Origin: Bacteroidales bacterium UBA3653
GTDB lineage: Bacteria; Bacteroidota; Bacteroidia; Bacteroidales; Paludibacteraceae
NCBI GenBank assembly: GCA_002373505.1
Contig: DFKE01000001.1
Coordinates: forward strand, 132,285-196,284
Length of the DNA: 64,000 nt
Direction: 5' to 3'
Position 1 is the first letter of the stretch. Each line of letters opens with the position of its first letter. The position numbers were made by a program, and so were the translations under genes. The notes beneath the pieces were generated by a model, which did no database searches, was not told the DNA's origin, and saw only the letters and a list, made by a program, of their open reading frames with translations. Shown one piece after another: positions 15,369-25,200 of this stretch.

Positions 15369-17978
15369 CTATTGTTGCACTCTTGCGCCCGTTATAGTGT
15401 AGGTCTCGCCGTTGCGGAGGATCAGCACTTGTCCGTTCCGCAGCACTTTCTGATAGCTGACCTCTGATGGCTGAATGTCCTCCACGCCGGTAGCCGGTGA
15501 CGGCTCTGCGTATTTGCGGTAGTATGCATATACATATACGGCGCCTGTTGTACCTGCTTTGTACGGCTTGATGGCAGCATTGCCGATATGGTATTTGAAC
15601 ATCGCGTTCGTGTTGCCCAGATTGCGGACATAATAGCCGTTCTCGTCGTCTGCCACAAACTCCCAGAACTTGCAGTTTTGTGTGTTGGCATCTACAATAT
15701 CGTTGCCGCTGCTGGTTACTGCAATCATCTTGCCGCCAACGATGGTCAGCGTGTAGCCATTTTGACCGTTCTCGGTGCCTAATACGAACCGGCATGCCTC
15801 ATCTGCGTATGCCTCTGTCTCGGTTACGGTCACATCTTCGGTCAGAACGCTCAGTTTCTTCTTGCCGGCATTGTCCGTACCGCGCGGACCGGCTACGACG
15901 CCGTTGTTATCGTAGATCGTAGCCAGAATAATCGTATCTTTGGCTGCCAGAACGGACGGATCGGTCACTTTGGCGAACATGGCGGCTGCTACCACATGGA
16001 TGGTGATCTGTGCGCTTTGGTTGTCGATGGTGGCAGTGATGACCGCGTCGCCGATCGCTACGGAGGTCACCTTGCCCGCTGCGTCAACGGTTGCTACTGA
16101 CTCGTTGTCCGATTCGTAACCGATGGTGTATTGCGTAGCCGCTTCTGCCGGATCCACGGTCGGCGCCAGTTGCAGCGACGAACCAAGGGTCAGGTTCGCT
16201 TCCGCATTGGAGAAGGAGATACTGTTGACGGTCACGGCTATTACATGTACAGTGCAGCTCTTCTCTACCTCGCCGATGGTGGCGGTGATAACGGCATCGC
16301 CGATTGCCTTGGCGGTGATCACGCCGTTCTTGTTCACCGTCGCGACCTCGGTGTCGGAGGACTGGAAGGAAGCCGAAGCAGTCGCATATTCCGGCACGAA
16401 AGCGGTGATACTCAGAGTCTCCTGACCGCCGATGTTCAGGGTGATTTCGGATGCCGAGAGGGTGAAATCGGTGATGGTCGGTTTGGTGATCGTCAGCGTC
16501 ACACTCGCGCTTACGCTCGGTACGCGCACCGAGGTGGCGGTTACCGTTACCGTTCCCGTCACATGTTTCGCGGTTAACTTGCCGTCTTGATCCACTTCGC
16601 CTTGATACGTGTGGTCAACGCTCCAAGTCAGCGACTTGTCGACGGCGTTATTCGGCGTATAAACAACGTATTGCGAGAGATCGATTGTCTGACCTTGATC
16701 GATCGTCGCCGGTGCACCCACGAAGGCGAGATCCGTCAACTTGATGGTAGCAGGAATCAGGGTGATGCTGATAACTTTCGAGCCTTCCATCGGATCCAAA
16801 GCTGCGTCTTGTGTCAGGTATGCCAGACGTGCATCTAGCGCACCGGTCTTGCTGCTGGTACCCAGGTAAGTTACCGTTACCGTACCTGCTGTGCGCGTGC
16901 CTTGGCTCGTTACATCAAATAGAGCGGCATCCGTACCTTCTATCCCCCAGATGATATCGTCCGTCAGGTTCTCTGCCGTGTATTGAACAGTCACTGATTT
17001 CTGCTCGTCGTTCTCTACTTCGCCGAAGATAACATCTTCTACGGTTAGACTGCTTTGTATCTGCTGAGCCGCACCGGCTTTCTTGTACAGGGCGATATCT
17101 GTTCCTGCTGCGCTCTTGTATGGTTTGAAACGATCGCTGTTAAATCGTACCGGGAACGTACCGTCCGGCTTGCCCACTTCTGCTACGCCGTTGCTGATAC
17201 TGATACCCCAACCAACCAGAATCTGGTTAGCCACCGGAGCTGCATAGGTGAAAGCACCTTTGCCGGTGATATCCAGAGCCAGTTTATTGCTCGTGCCGGT
17301 AGCTGTGAACTGCCAGTTGCCGCCGTATTGACTTACCACAAATGTCTGTGCTTCTTCCGGTATATCGGCTTGTCCGGTTGATGTATTGATAGTCACGCCT
17401 TCTGTGATGGCGGTCAGGTAAGAGGTGTTTAACTCACCACTTACTGCACCGGCAGCTTCGTTCACAAAGATAACCGTGTCACCGACACTCAGGCCGCTGG
17501 TCGTTTGGATACGCTCGTATGGAGTGGTCGTCGCTACCTGAGCATCGCCGCTTACCACAAGCGTGATATTTAGATATACGTACGGACTTTTTATTTCCCA
17601 GTCGGCATCCGTGTAACTATAGAAACGGATTCGTCCGGTGTAGGTGCCGGCTTTTTCTGCGTAATAATGCAACTGCAGACCTTGTCCTTCCGCCGGGTTG
17701 TATGCGTCGCCTCCATAGATCCAGCCGTCCATATTGGTTCCGCTGATCCAGAACATAGCGTCATTTTCAGGCATCTGGTCGTCTTCAAATGCTACGCCGC
17801 AGTACTGCTGCAAACCGGAATAGCTTACGCTGAGGGGGATGGAATCTTCCACATTGCTTTTACCTTTGATACTGACGGTACCAAAATCCACATTACTCGG
17901 CGTCACGGTGATGCTCACTGCAGCATACGTCGCGATGCTCATCGCGCACGCAACTAAGAATAAGAAAAATTTCTTCAT
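15369..17978 (-). CDS. Secreted Ig-like (Big_2) protein with T9SS-type C-terminal tail
   Basis: The 869-residue protein has a signal peptide (1-20, MKKFFLFLVACAMSIATYAA). Residues about 20-140 form a beta-domain, followed by a region with lipocalin- or lectin-like strands. About 410-665 hold three bacterial Ig-like domains (repeated SDTEVATVNKNGVITA-type motif). After another beta-domain the protein ends in a short tail (SYQKVLRNGQVLILRNGETY) resembling the type A sorting signal that sends proteins through the T9SS. Function is unknown; a surface or secreted adhesin is plausible. Transcription ends at the hairpin at 15314-15341. A small tract of CTGATGG-like words encodes the EDIQPSEVS segment before the tail. 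Confidence 0.8.
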   Translation of the reverse strand: MKKFFLFLVACAMSIATYAAVSITVTPSNVDFGTVSIKGKSNVEDSIPLSVSYSGLQQYCGVAFEDDQMPENDAMFWISGTNMDGWIYGGDAYNPAEGQGLQLHYYAEKAGTYTGRIRFYSYTDADWEIKSPYVYLNITLVVSGDAQVATTTPYERIQTTSGLSVGDTVIFVNEAAGAVSGELNTSYLTAITEGVTINTSTGQADIPEEAQTFVVSQYGGNWQFTATGTSNKLALDITGKGAFTYAAPVANQILVGWGISISNGVAEVGKPDGTFPVRFNSDRFKPYKSAAGTDIALYKKAGAAQQIQSSLTVEDVIFGEVENDEQKSVTVQYTAENLTDDIIWGIEGTDAALFDVTSQGTRTAGTVTVTYLGTSSKTGALDARLAYLTQDAALDPMEGSKVISITLIPATIKLTDLAFVGAPATIDQGQTIDLSQYVVYTPNNAVDKSLTWSVDHTYQGEVDQDGKLTAKHVTGTVTVTATSVRVPSVSASVTLTITKPTITDFTLSASEITLNIGGQETLSITAFVPEYATASASFQSSDTEVATVNKNGVITAKAIGDAVITATIGEVEKSCTVHVIAVTVNSISFSNAEANLTLGSSLQLAPTVDPAEAATQYTIGYESDNESVATVDAAGKVTSVAIGDAVITATIDNQSAQITIHVVAAAMFAKVTDPSVLAAKDTIILATIYDNNGVVAGPRGTDNAGKKKLSVLTEDVTVTETEAYADEACRFVLGTENGQNGYTLTIVGGKMIAVTSSGNDIVDANTQNCKFWEFVADDENGYYVRNLGNTNAMFKYHIGNAAIKPYKAGTTGAVYVYAYYRKYAEPSPATGVEDIQPSEVSYQKVLRNGQVLILRNGETYTITGARVQQ
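15451..15476. repeat. Short-word tract (CTGATGG family) before the T9SS tail
   Basis: CTGATAG, CTGACCT, CTGATGG and CTGAATG in a row, in frame within the cargo gene. The pectate lyase tail carries a similar PSEV segment. Confidence 0.6.
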
Positions 17979-18010
17979 GATAAATATAAGTTAAATGAAT
18001 TATTTATTGA

Positions 18011-18322
18011 CTAATGCATAGCTGCTATATGCGGTATACGCGATAGCCATGACAAGATTTTACTATCTTGTCGAGCTGTCTGCATGTTGTATCTTGTTTG
18101 TATGTTCATCAGCGCATCGGCAGGGATGCCCAATGCCGCTTCAAACATCAGTGCTGTAGCCGGGGTAAGCGTACGCTTGCCGTTTAGTAGCTCGTTTAAA
18201 ACGGTATATGACATATTGACTTGACGCGCAAACTCGCGTTGCGAGATGTGACGTGCTTCCATCTCATCCTTCAGCACCTCTCCCGGGTGCAAGGCATAAA
18301 ACGAATAACCTAAAGTAGACAT
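18011..18322 (-). CDS. higA: HigA-family antitoxin (XRE)
   Basis: From ATG 18322 the protein is 103 residues. HPGEVLKDEMEARHISQREFARQVNMS is the HigA/VapI helix-turn-helix start, with the second helix at NELLNGKRTLTPATAL. HigA neutralises the HigB toxin and represses the operon. It begins 4 bases after the toxin stop. Order toxin then antitoxin is typical of higBA. An upstream in-frame ATG at 18355 overlaps the toxin gene and is less likely. Confidence 0.88.
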   Translation of the reverse strand: MSTLGYSFYALHPGEVLKDEMEARHISQREFARQVNMSYTVLNELLNGKRTLTPATALMFEAALGIPADALMNIQTRYNMQTARQDSKILSWLSRIPHIAAMH

Positions 18323-18326
18323 GGTC

Positions 18327-18638
18327 TTATTGGTAATGGTTGGTAATATCTTCAATTTTACAAATCGTCAGCGTCGTTTCGCCTGCCTTTGCTTCCAATT
18401 CAAAGATTAGACGATAATGATAATCTATTCGTACGGAGTAGTAGCTCGTATCTTCCAGCGCCTCAAAATGCAGAGAATTAAAACGGAATAAATCTTCCAT
18501 TCTGCTTACTGCATCTAAGATGCCTACTACTTTTGCGTATTTACGTATAACATCCGGTTGATAGCGATGTTGTTTATCGTTTGTTTTTCCGGTGTAGTAT
18601 AACTCGCTTAAGTAGTCTTTTTGAAAAACTATTTCCAT
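18327..18638 (-). CDS. higB: HigB-family toxin (RelE/ParE fold)
   Basis: From ATG 18638 the protein is 103 residues. YSVRIDYHYRLIF near residue 70-85 is the RelE-fold core strand of plasmid-maintenance killer proteins, and the LFRFNSLHFEAL segment matches HigB-like toxins. These are ribosome-dependent mRNA endonucleases. Paired with HigA downstream and driven by the promoter at 18658-18689. The Arg of YRLIF is in place; other catalytic residues cannot be assigned with certainty. Confidence 0.82.
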   Translation of the reverse strand: MEIVFQKDYLSELYYTGKTNDKQHRYQPDVIRKYAKVVGILDAVSRMEDLFRFNSLHFEALEDTSYYSVRIDYHYRLIFELEAKAGETTLTICKIEDITNHYQ

Positions 18639-18657
18639 ACGATTTGTAAATTCGCTG

Positions 18658-18689
18658 CAAAGATACAACTAATTTTTGATATTCGCAAA
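18658..18689 (-). promoter_or_regulatory. Promoter of higBA
   Basis: Minus strand: TTTG (18689-18686), 20-nt spacer, TATCTTTG (18665-18658), 20 bases before the toxin ATG. Confidence 0.83.
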
Positions 18690-18721
18690 TTTTGTGAACA
18701 TTTTTTGCTTTTTTACAAGAA

Positions 18722-18745
18722 AAAGCAGGGCACTTCCGTGCCCCG
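18722..18745 (-). terminator. Terminator after the small anchored protein
   Basis: GGGCAC-TTCC-GTGCCC hairpin (18728-18743). On the minus strand it is followed by TGCTTTTTC. It separates the gene at 18824 from higBA. Confidence 0.75.
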
Positions 18746-18750
18746 TTTCT

Positions 18751-18796
18751 CATGCCATACACCATACGCTGTACACCGCACCCCATACTCCATCCG
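18751..18796. repeat. Short-word tract (CCATAC family)
   Basis: CATGCCATAC, ACCATACGCT, GTACACCGC, ACCCCATACT and CCATCCGCT follow each other between the anchored protein gene and its terminator. Confidence 0.7.
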
Positions 18797-18823
18797 CTGT
18801 GCTTCGTCCATTGCGTCCAAATA

Positions 18824-19204
18824 CTATTTGGACATTGCGCTCTTGCGCTTGCGCGTGGCGCGTACTATAAGGTACGCGCACGCCATCAGCGCCAGCGGCA
18901 ATGCCGCATCGCCAATGGGGTCTTTCATAGGATCATCCCAACCACCTGTTTCCTTGTCATCTTTATCATCATCTCCTATGACACGTCTTGGACGACTCGG
19001 CGCATTGGCTGGCGAGTAGGATCCCAAACTACTACCTGTTACTACGGCTCCGCTGGATGCTGCAGAGGGCAGGTTGGAACCCGAACCAACCATTGCGGAA
19101 GTGGAATGCATGGTCGCTTCCGGCAGCTGAGCGAGCATCTGAGCACTTACGCTCAGGACGCTCAGCAGGGCAATTACAATCAATAAATATCTCAATGCTT
19201 TCAT
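18824..19204 (-). CDS. Small exported protein with C-terminal membrane anchor and basic tail
   Basis: From ATG 19204 the protein is 126 residues. It has a signal peptide (MKALRYLLIVIALLSVLSVSA), a Ser/Ala/Gly-rich middle, an acidic patch (GDDDKDDKE), then PIGDAALPLALMACAYLIV as a membrane helix and a basic end (RATRKRKSAMSK). Motif, helix and basic tail in that order resemble C-terminal sorting signals such as the CTERM types, but I do not recognise the family. It follows the giant repeat protein by 49 bases and is probably co-transcribed with it. Function unknown. Confidence 0.6.
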   Translation of the reverse strand: MKALRYLLIVIALLSVLSVSAQMLAQLPEATMHSTSAMVGSGSNLPSAASSGAVVTGSSLGSYSPANAPSRPRRVIGDDDKDDKETGGWDDPMKDPIGDAALPLALMACAYLIVRATRKRKSAMSK

Positions 19205-19218
19205 AATCTTTAACTCTT

Positions 19219-19251
19219 TCATTCGTTCATTCATTAAACATTAAACATTGA
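19219..19251. repeat. Short-word tract (CATTCGTT / ATTAAACA)
   Basis: CATTCGTT, CATTCATT, then AAACATT, AAACATT. It fills the gap between the giant protein stop and the small anchored protein. Confidence 0.6.
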
Positions 19252-19253
19252 GA

Positions 19254-22200
19254 TTATTTAATCTCACGCACTTTCTTTCCCGTTGCATCATAAATCACTC
19301 CGCCGCGGAGAATGTACATCTTGTCGTGATAGATGAATTTCATCGGTTGCATTTCTTCCTGACCTTCGCTCGGAACAATATCTATGTCAGTGGGTGTCTT
19401 TGGTGCTAACCTGATTGAGATAGTGAATCGGGTGTCGTTGGTCTCCGCATTGTTCACATGGAAGTTATACGGACCATCCAACAGGTTGGTCGTCACTTCC
19501 GGCGAAACCTCATGATCGGTTACATATAGTGCTTCAATAGCGTCAACCATTACATATTCTCGGTCGGATAACTGCAAGGAGTAGTCGCCGCCTGCCGGTA
19601 CTTGATATCCTACTGCGATGCTGTTGGCTGCAGTGGTCTTATCTACGGCAATGAAACTTAGGTTATCACCCGGATAGACGCCATAGAGGTTGAAGTTCGT
19701 GCTGTTCATCATCTTCGTGAAGTCGCCGTCTTGATCAAACTCAGCCGTGTAGATGTCGTTGATCAGCAGATCTACTTTGTCTTTGCGTGCTTCGCTTATC
19801 AGGTCAACAGCCAATTGGATATCTTGTTCCACTTCGTCCATATATCGTGCCGGGGCAAGTGACTTGTCTGTCCTTGTGGTTGCCGGTATTACCAACGTAT
19901 TGGCTTCTGCATTTTGAATCTGTACGAAGAAGTTCTTGAATGCCTTTAGCGTGGCGGTGCTGGCTTGTTGCGACTCAAAGGTCTGACCGTCGTCCGTCGT
20001 GACTATGTAGCGAACACCGCTTGTGGGGTTATCCCATTGCCATTTGCCGTCCCACGGAACAGTAGATGTATGAACTAATTCACCGACTTGAATGTCCGTA
20101 TTGCTCAAACCGCTTACATTAGCCATGTACGGGTTTCCAACAAGATTCCATCCTGAGTCATTGTTCTTCGATGCCAGTATTACATTGATGCTAATCGGCT
20201 TGTTTGCGGGTTCTCCTCCTCCGGTCTCTCCGGCTTGTACAGTAGCCGCAGCCACACTCATCGGAATACGATGGATACCGTACCGCTGACGGGTGTTAGC
20301 ATGTTCGCTATCAGAACCATCGTATGCATCTACTTTCTTCGGCATGCCGAAGAAAGTGTAACCCGTTCCGGCTTCCAAAGTCGCAGGCTCTGCCAGCACT
20401 TTCCATCCGGTAGCACCGGTGGCGCGGGCTGCACCGTCGTAGTATTGGAATTCGAAGCTTCCCGTATTGCTTGCACTTACTGCACTTCCATAAATGTCCA
20501 CAGGATACTTGATTGCACTTGTGCTTCCGTTGTACGGCAGTACGAACGAGTAATACTGATCCTTTGTTGTAACGTAGTCGTAGTTGATGACTGCTGCCGA
20601 GTTACTGTATGCATCGCTTGCCGTGTTATTGACTACAAACTGCGGATACTTGTGCTCATACGTTGCAGCGCCCCATGCGGAACCACCACGCAGCGTCAGA
20701 GAAGCCATACCTAACTGCTTGCCGCTACCGATTACCAACTTGCCGCCCGGATAAACGGTGATGTTCTTGAAGGTGTATTTGGTAGTTGCAGCACTCAGCG
20801 TTGCACCGTCCAATACCACTACATCCGTTGCCGCGGCTGCATCTGTCGTGATGCCTAATGCGTCGCTGTTCTTGTCAACGCTTACTATCGCCGGTACAAC
20901 TAACAACTTGCGTCCGAGAACAACATCGCTGCTGTTCTTGATAGTTATGGCCAATGATTGCCCTGCGGCACTCGTCAGATCGCCGGTTGCTATCTCATAT
21001 ACGCCGTGGTCTTTCTTCACAGACGTTAATGACTGAGCACTGCCTTCTGCGCCTGCTCCCAATTTCGCGGTTGCTTTGCTTCCGGCACCTCTGAACATAA
21101 CGACTACACTGTTTGCTTTCCATTCTACCGCTTGCATTTCTGCTAACTCATAGTAGTTTTCTATTGGTAACAGGAATAGAGTAGAGCTTGCTATTGCCGA
21201 AGCATGCGTACCGAAATTGCTGGCATTGCTAATGCTGATATTTTTACCCACAGTAGCATTGCTGATAGTATATTCAAGCAGGTCGCTGGTAGTCAAACCC
21301 CATTCGTATCTATCAGAACTGGTTCCGCTGATACCGCTAACTTGCCCGTAAGTACCGATTGTCGGTGCTGTTCCTGCATACAAAGCATAGTTCCATGGCG
21401 TTATTCCGTCATCTTTCATCTTGTTCGATTCATAGAGATATACTTTGTCTTTCGGACGGTCATTGCTGTTTACCACATCGCTCAGACTCCACTCTACGTT
21501 ATGCGGAACCAATGTAGCAGAAATAGGAGCATCTGCATCATTTACCTCAATTGGTAGGGCGGTCATCGTTTCTGTCGTGGATTTGTCATCCGGCATGGCA
21601 TACCATTGACCACCTATCTTCGCTGCAATTACAAATTTAGCAGGCATGTTGCGTCCCTTGATAGCACTGAAGGTCTGACTGATTTGCTCTGGCGTTGTTC
21701 CGGCTATCTGACTTGCTGTCAGCACACTTGTAACAATGCTTCCATCGCCAGCGGTTGTTGGCTGGTAATAAATGTCAATGTCACCGCTGTATGCGCCATT
21801 AGCCGCTGTATTTACAAATGCAGGATTGGTTGCAAAGCCATTTGTTGCATTCAGATGAATAGTACGTACACCGGTAAAGTTATGTGCTTCGACATGTATC
21901 TTACTTGAAGCATATACACGCTCGCCATTGGTCGATGTAATCTTAACCGGACTACCTGTAATCGTGATATACGGAATATTCTCCGGTGTTGAAGTGTACT
22001 CTGTATAGATACACTCACCGATTTCCATATCACGATACATAGTCTGACCCGAACTATTTACTTGGCTAAGCGCATAGTTTCCAAATGCTGAGCTTCCGTA
22101 TGACAACCCACGATACGTACTACCTACAACCGTAATGCGATAAGTTCCCTTACCGGATGTACTCGACTCAATATTCCACCATGTGTCGGCTACATCCTTC

Positions 22201-25200
22201 AAATCAGTGTTAGCATCATCTACGACACCTAATGTATAAGAACCGCATGTAATTTTATATTGTCCTGCATGCACACCGGTTCCTGGGGTGATGGTATAAT
22301 CTCCGGTCGATGCGCAACTCGTTACGCTGGCAACAGTTCCTCTGCTTCCTCCCCAAACCGGCATATAGTTTTTGGTTGTACCATCTGCCATGATAGCAAA
22401 CAACTTATACGTACCGCCGTTTATCGGATCAAACTGTTTGTCGTTTACAGTCTTGCTATATACCGCATGGAACGTAGTGGTGCCTGCTGGAGCTGCACTA
22501 TAAGTCGTAGTGTTAAGAGTTACCTCAATGAAGTTAGCAGACTCCGGTCTAATGTCTGTACTGGAAACATCTTCTCCTTTCATCCAACCCTCAAATACCC
22601 ATTCACCCGGATACGTTGCCGTCGGCAGATATACATTTGTACCTACCGTCAAATCAACATAATTGCTTGCGTCATAAGTATCAGGATAGTTCAACGTACC
22701 ACCATTGGTTACAAACTGCAGAGTTGCAGTCGTCTCGCAAGAAGGATTCGTTGCATAGGTATAAGTTGTTGTAGATGCTTCTTCTTTATGCAAACTGGTT
22801 GCTGCAGACGTGGATGCATTAAACGTTGCCGGATCTCCATATGAAGGAGCAGTAAAGACTATCTGACGGGCTGTCTGTCCGGGATATGTAGTAGAGAAAG
22901 TCAAATCTGTAGTGCCGCTTATGGTCCAACCGTAATCGGTATCTTCCTCATTGGCATGTGTAAGAGAACCGGCATTATCTTTCCAATAGACATACACTTC
23001 CTCATCGTCATACATCCAATAGAATGACTTGACTGTTTTACCGCCTATTGATTTGGTTCCGAACGCCAATGCCTCTTCAGGATCAGTAGTTGCACTAAAT
23101 TTCTTTACTTTATCACTTCCCCATGTGGAAGGTGCAGTGGCAATATCTGTAGGTTTAGCTACATAGTATTTTGTTGCACTATAGGTATATGAAAGACTAA
23201 ACAAGTCAGGATTACCACCTTCTCCTGCCAAGCGATAGACGGCGTATAACGTTCTGTAAGAACCTGTATATTTCGTGCCTGGCATATACAGAGTCGGCTT
23301 CGTAGAAGTCGCTACGACACTACTCTCGCTCCATCCATAGAACGAGTAACCGCAAGGAATTGTTCCTATTTGTGCAGCTGTCGGTGTTGGCAGCATAAAA
23401 CCACCATCCGCCTCAATAACATCGGGCACACCGGTTCCTCCTGTGGCATTACCGACATTGAACGATACACTCGGTGCCCACATTGCATAGACTGTCAATG
23501 TAACATAGTTGTCGCCATCCAAATCACCGGATACAGGCAGATTACTATAGCTATGGTCCAGTTCATAGGTTGTGCCTAATCCATTAGCTTGCGTATTCCA
23601 GCCAACCAATGTATAACCGTCACGTGTTGCATTGTCGCAGAACGTGTAGGCAGATGCTAATTTAGGGTATTGGTTTACGGCATCTACCACCTTATAAGTT
23701 CTATTACTTGTCGAGCAACTCATCGTAGCATCAAGCGCATTGGCGTTATACGTAATATGTACACCGGTCGGTTTGATACAACTTGGGTTCGTTGCATATG
23801 ATTTCGTGCACTTGTCAATCAACTTATAGAGGAAGACATATGCTGTTTGTGAGTTTTTATATGTCCTAAAACGATGATAAGTATTATTCTCTTGCAGAAC
23901 ATTATCAGTGTAAGATGCTGGTTGGATTACGCCAGCAGGGCAAGCCTTACTATTTACGTTACTTCCGGTTGTTAATTGCCACCAACTTTCAGAATCGGAT
24001 GTTCCTGTTGATTCGGTACCAGCAACTATATACTTAGAGCCATTGTGAATTGTAAATTTAGATGCATTTCCACCAGTTCCTCGAGTTACTGTCACTTGCA
24101 CAGCTCCACTTGGTAATGTAGAAGAGTAGTCATCTCCATCGGCTGTTAATCCTGTTACACAATCTCCATAAGTATTAGAACCTGAGTGTCCACTATAGAC
24201 TGTTGGTGTTGAGGCATTCGAAACTAGAATATATGTTCCATCGGTAACATCGCCAATTGCGGTTACCTTATGATATGACTGTCCGCCTGCACCCTCGCAC
24301 TTCGAATACAAAGCACGGAGCGTAACATCGCTCGATACAGTATATGAGCTACCGCCTGCATAAACCGTTGCCGGCTTACTCGTACTCTCGCTATACTCAC
24401 TTCCCGAAGCAATCCATCCTTCAAAAGTGTCATAGAATCCGCAACTTACATCCGTCACAGTCGGCAAAGTAATCGTATTAGACGAAGTAGGCACTAATAC
24501 CTCTGTACTTCCGCCGCTGAACGCACCTTTGTCATGATGAACAAACGTCACCGTGTATACCTGCACGTAGTTTGCCGTAATAGTTACATTGCTTGCCGGC
24601 ATGGTGAAACTGGTGCTCGCAGAAGTAGCATCAGCAAATGTCACACTCGGGCTGCTTGTCCAGTTAACAAACTGATAACCGGTCGGCTCGCTTGCCGAGA
24701 TATTGATTGTCCCACCATAATGTGCCGTATTCGTCGCACCGGTTAATGTAGCACCAACACTTGGAGATTGATTCAGAGTAACCGTATAATCCGCATCTCT
24801 CCAAATAGCGTACAGCGTTACATCACCTGTTAGTGTATAACTACCGGTCGAGACATTACTACCGGAATTGTCAGCCGCAGTGTTCCAGTGGTCAAACACT
24901 TTGCCTGTCGGAGCCGTGAATGAACTGGTGGCTACCGTTACGGTACGATTTCCCGATGTTTCCTCGCAACTAACCGGAGTTGCAGGCAGCGGGCTCATCG
25001 TTCCGGTACCACCATTAGCATTATACTTCAATTGGAAGTGCGGCACGAAAGTCACATACCAGTTCTTGTCCCCAGAGTTGGCATAGATACGGAATTTACC
25101 TGTCTTATTAGGATAAGAAGTAGTTAAACCACCAGTGACCCAACTCTCTCCGCTACCACTCTTGGTACGCAAACCGGACAAGTTATCTTTCTGACTATAC

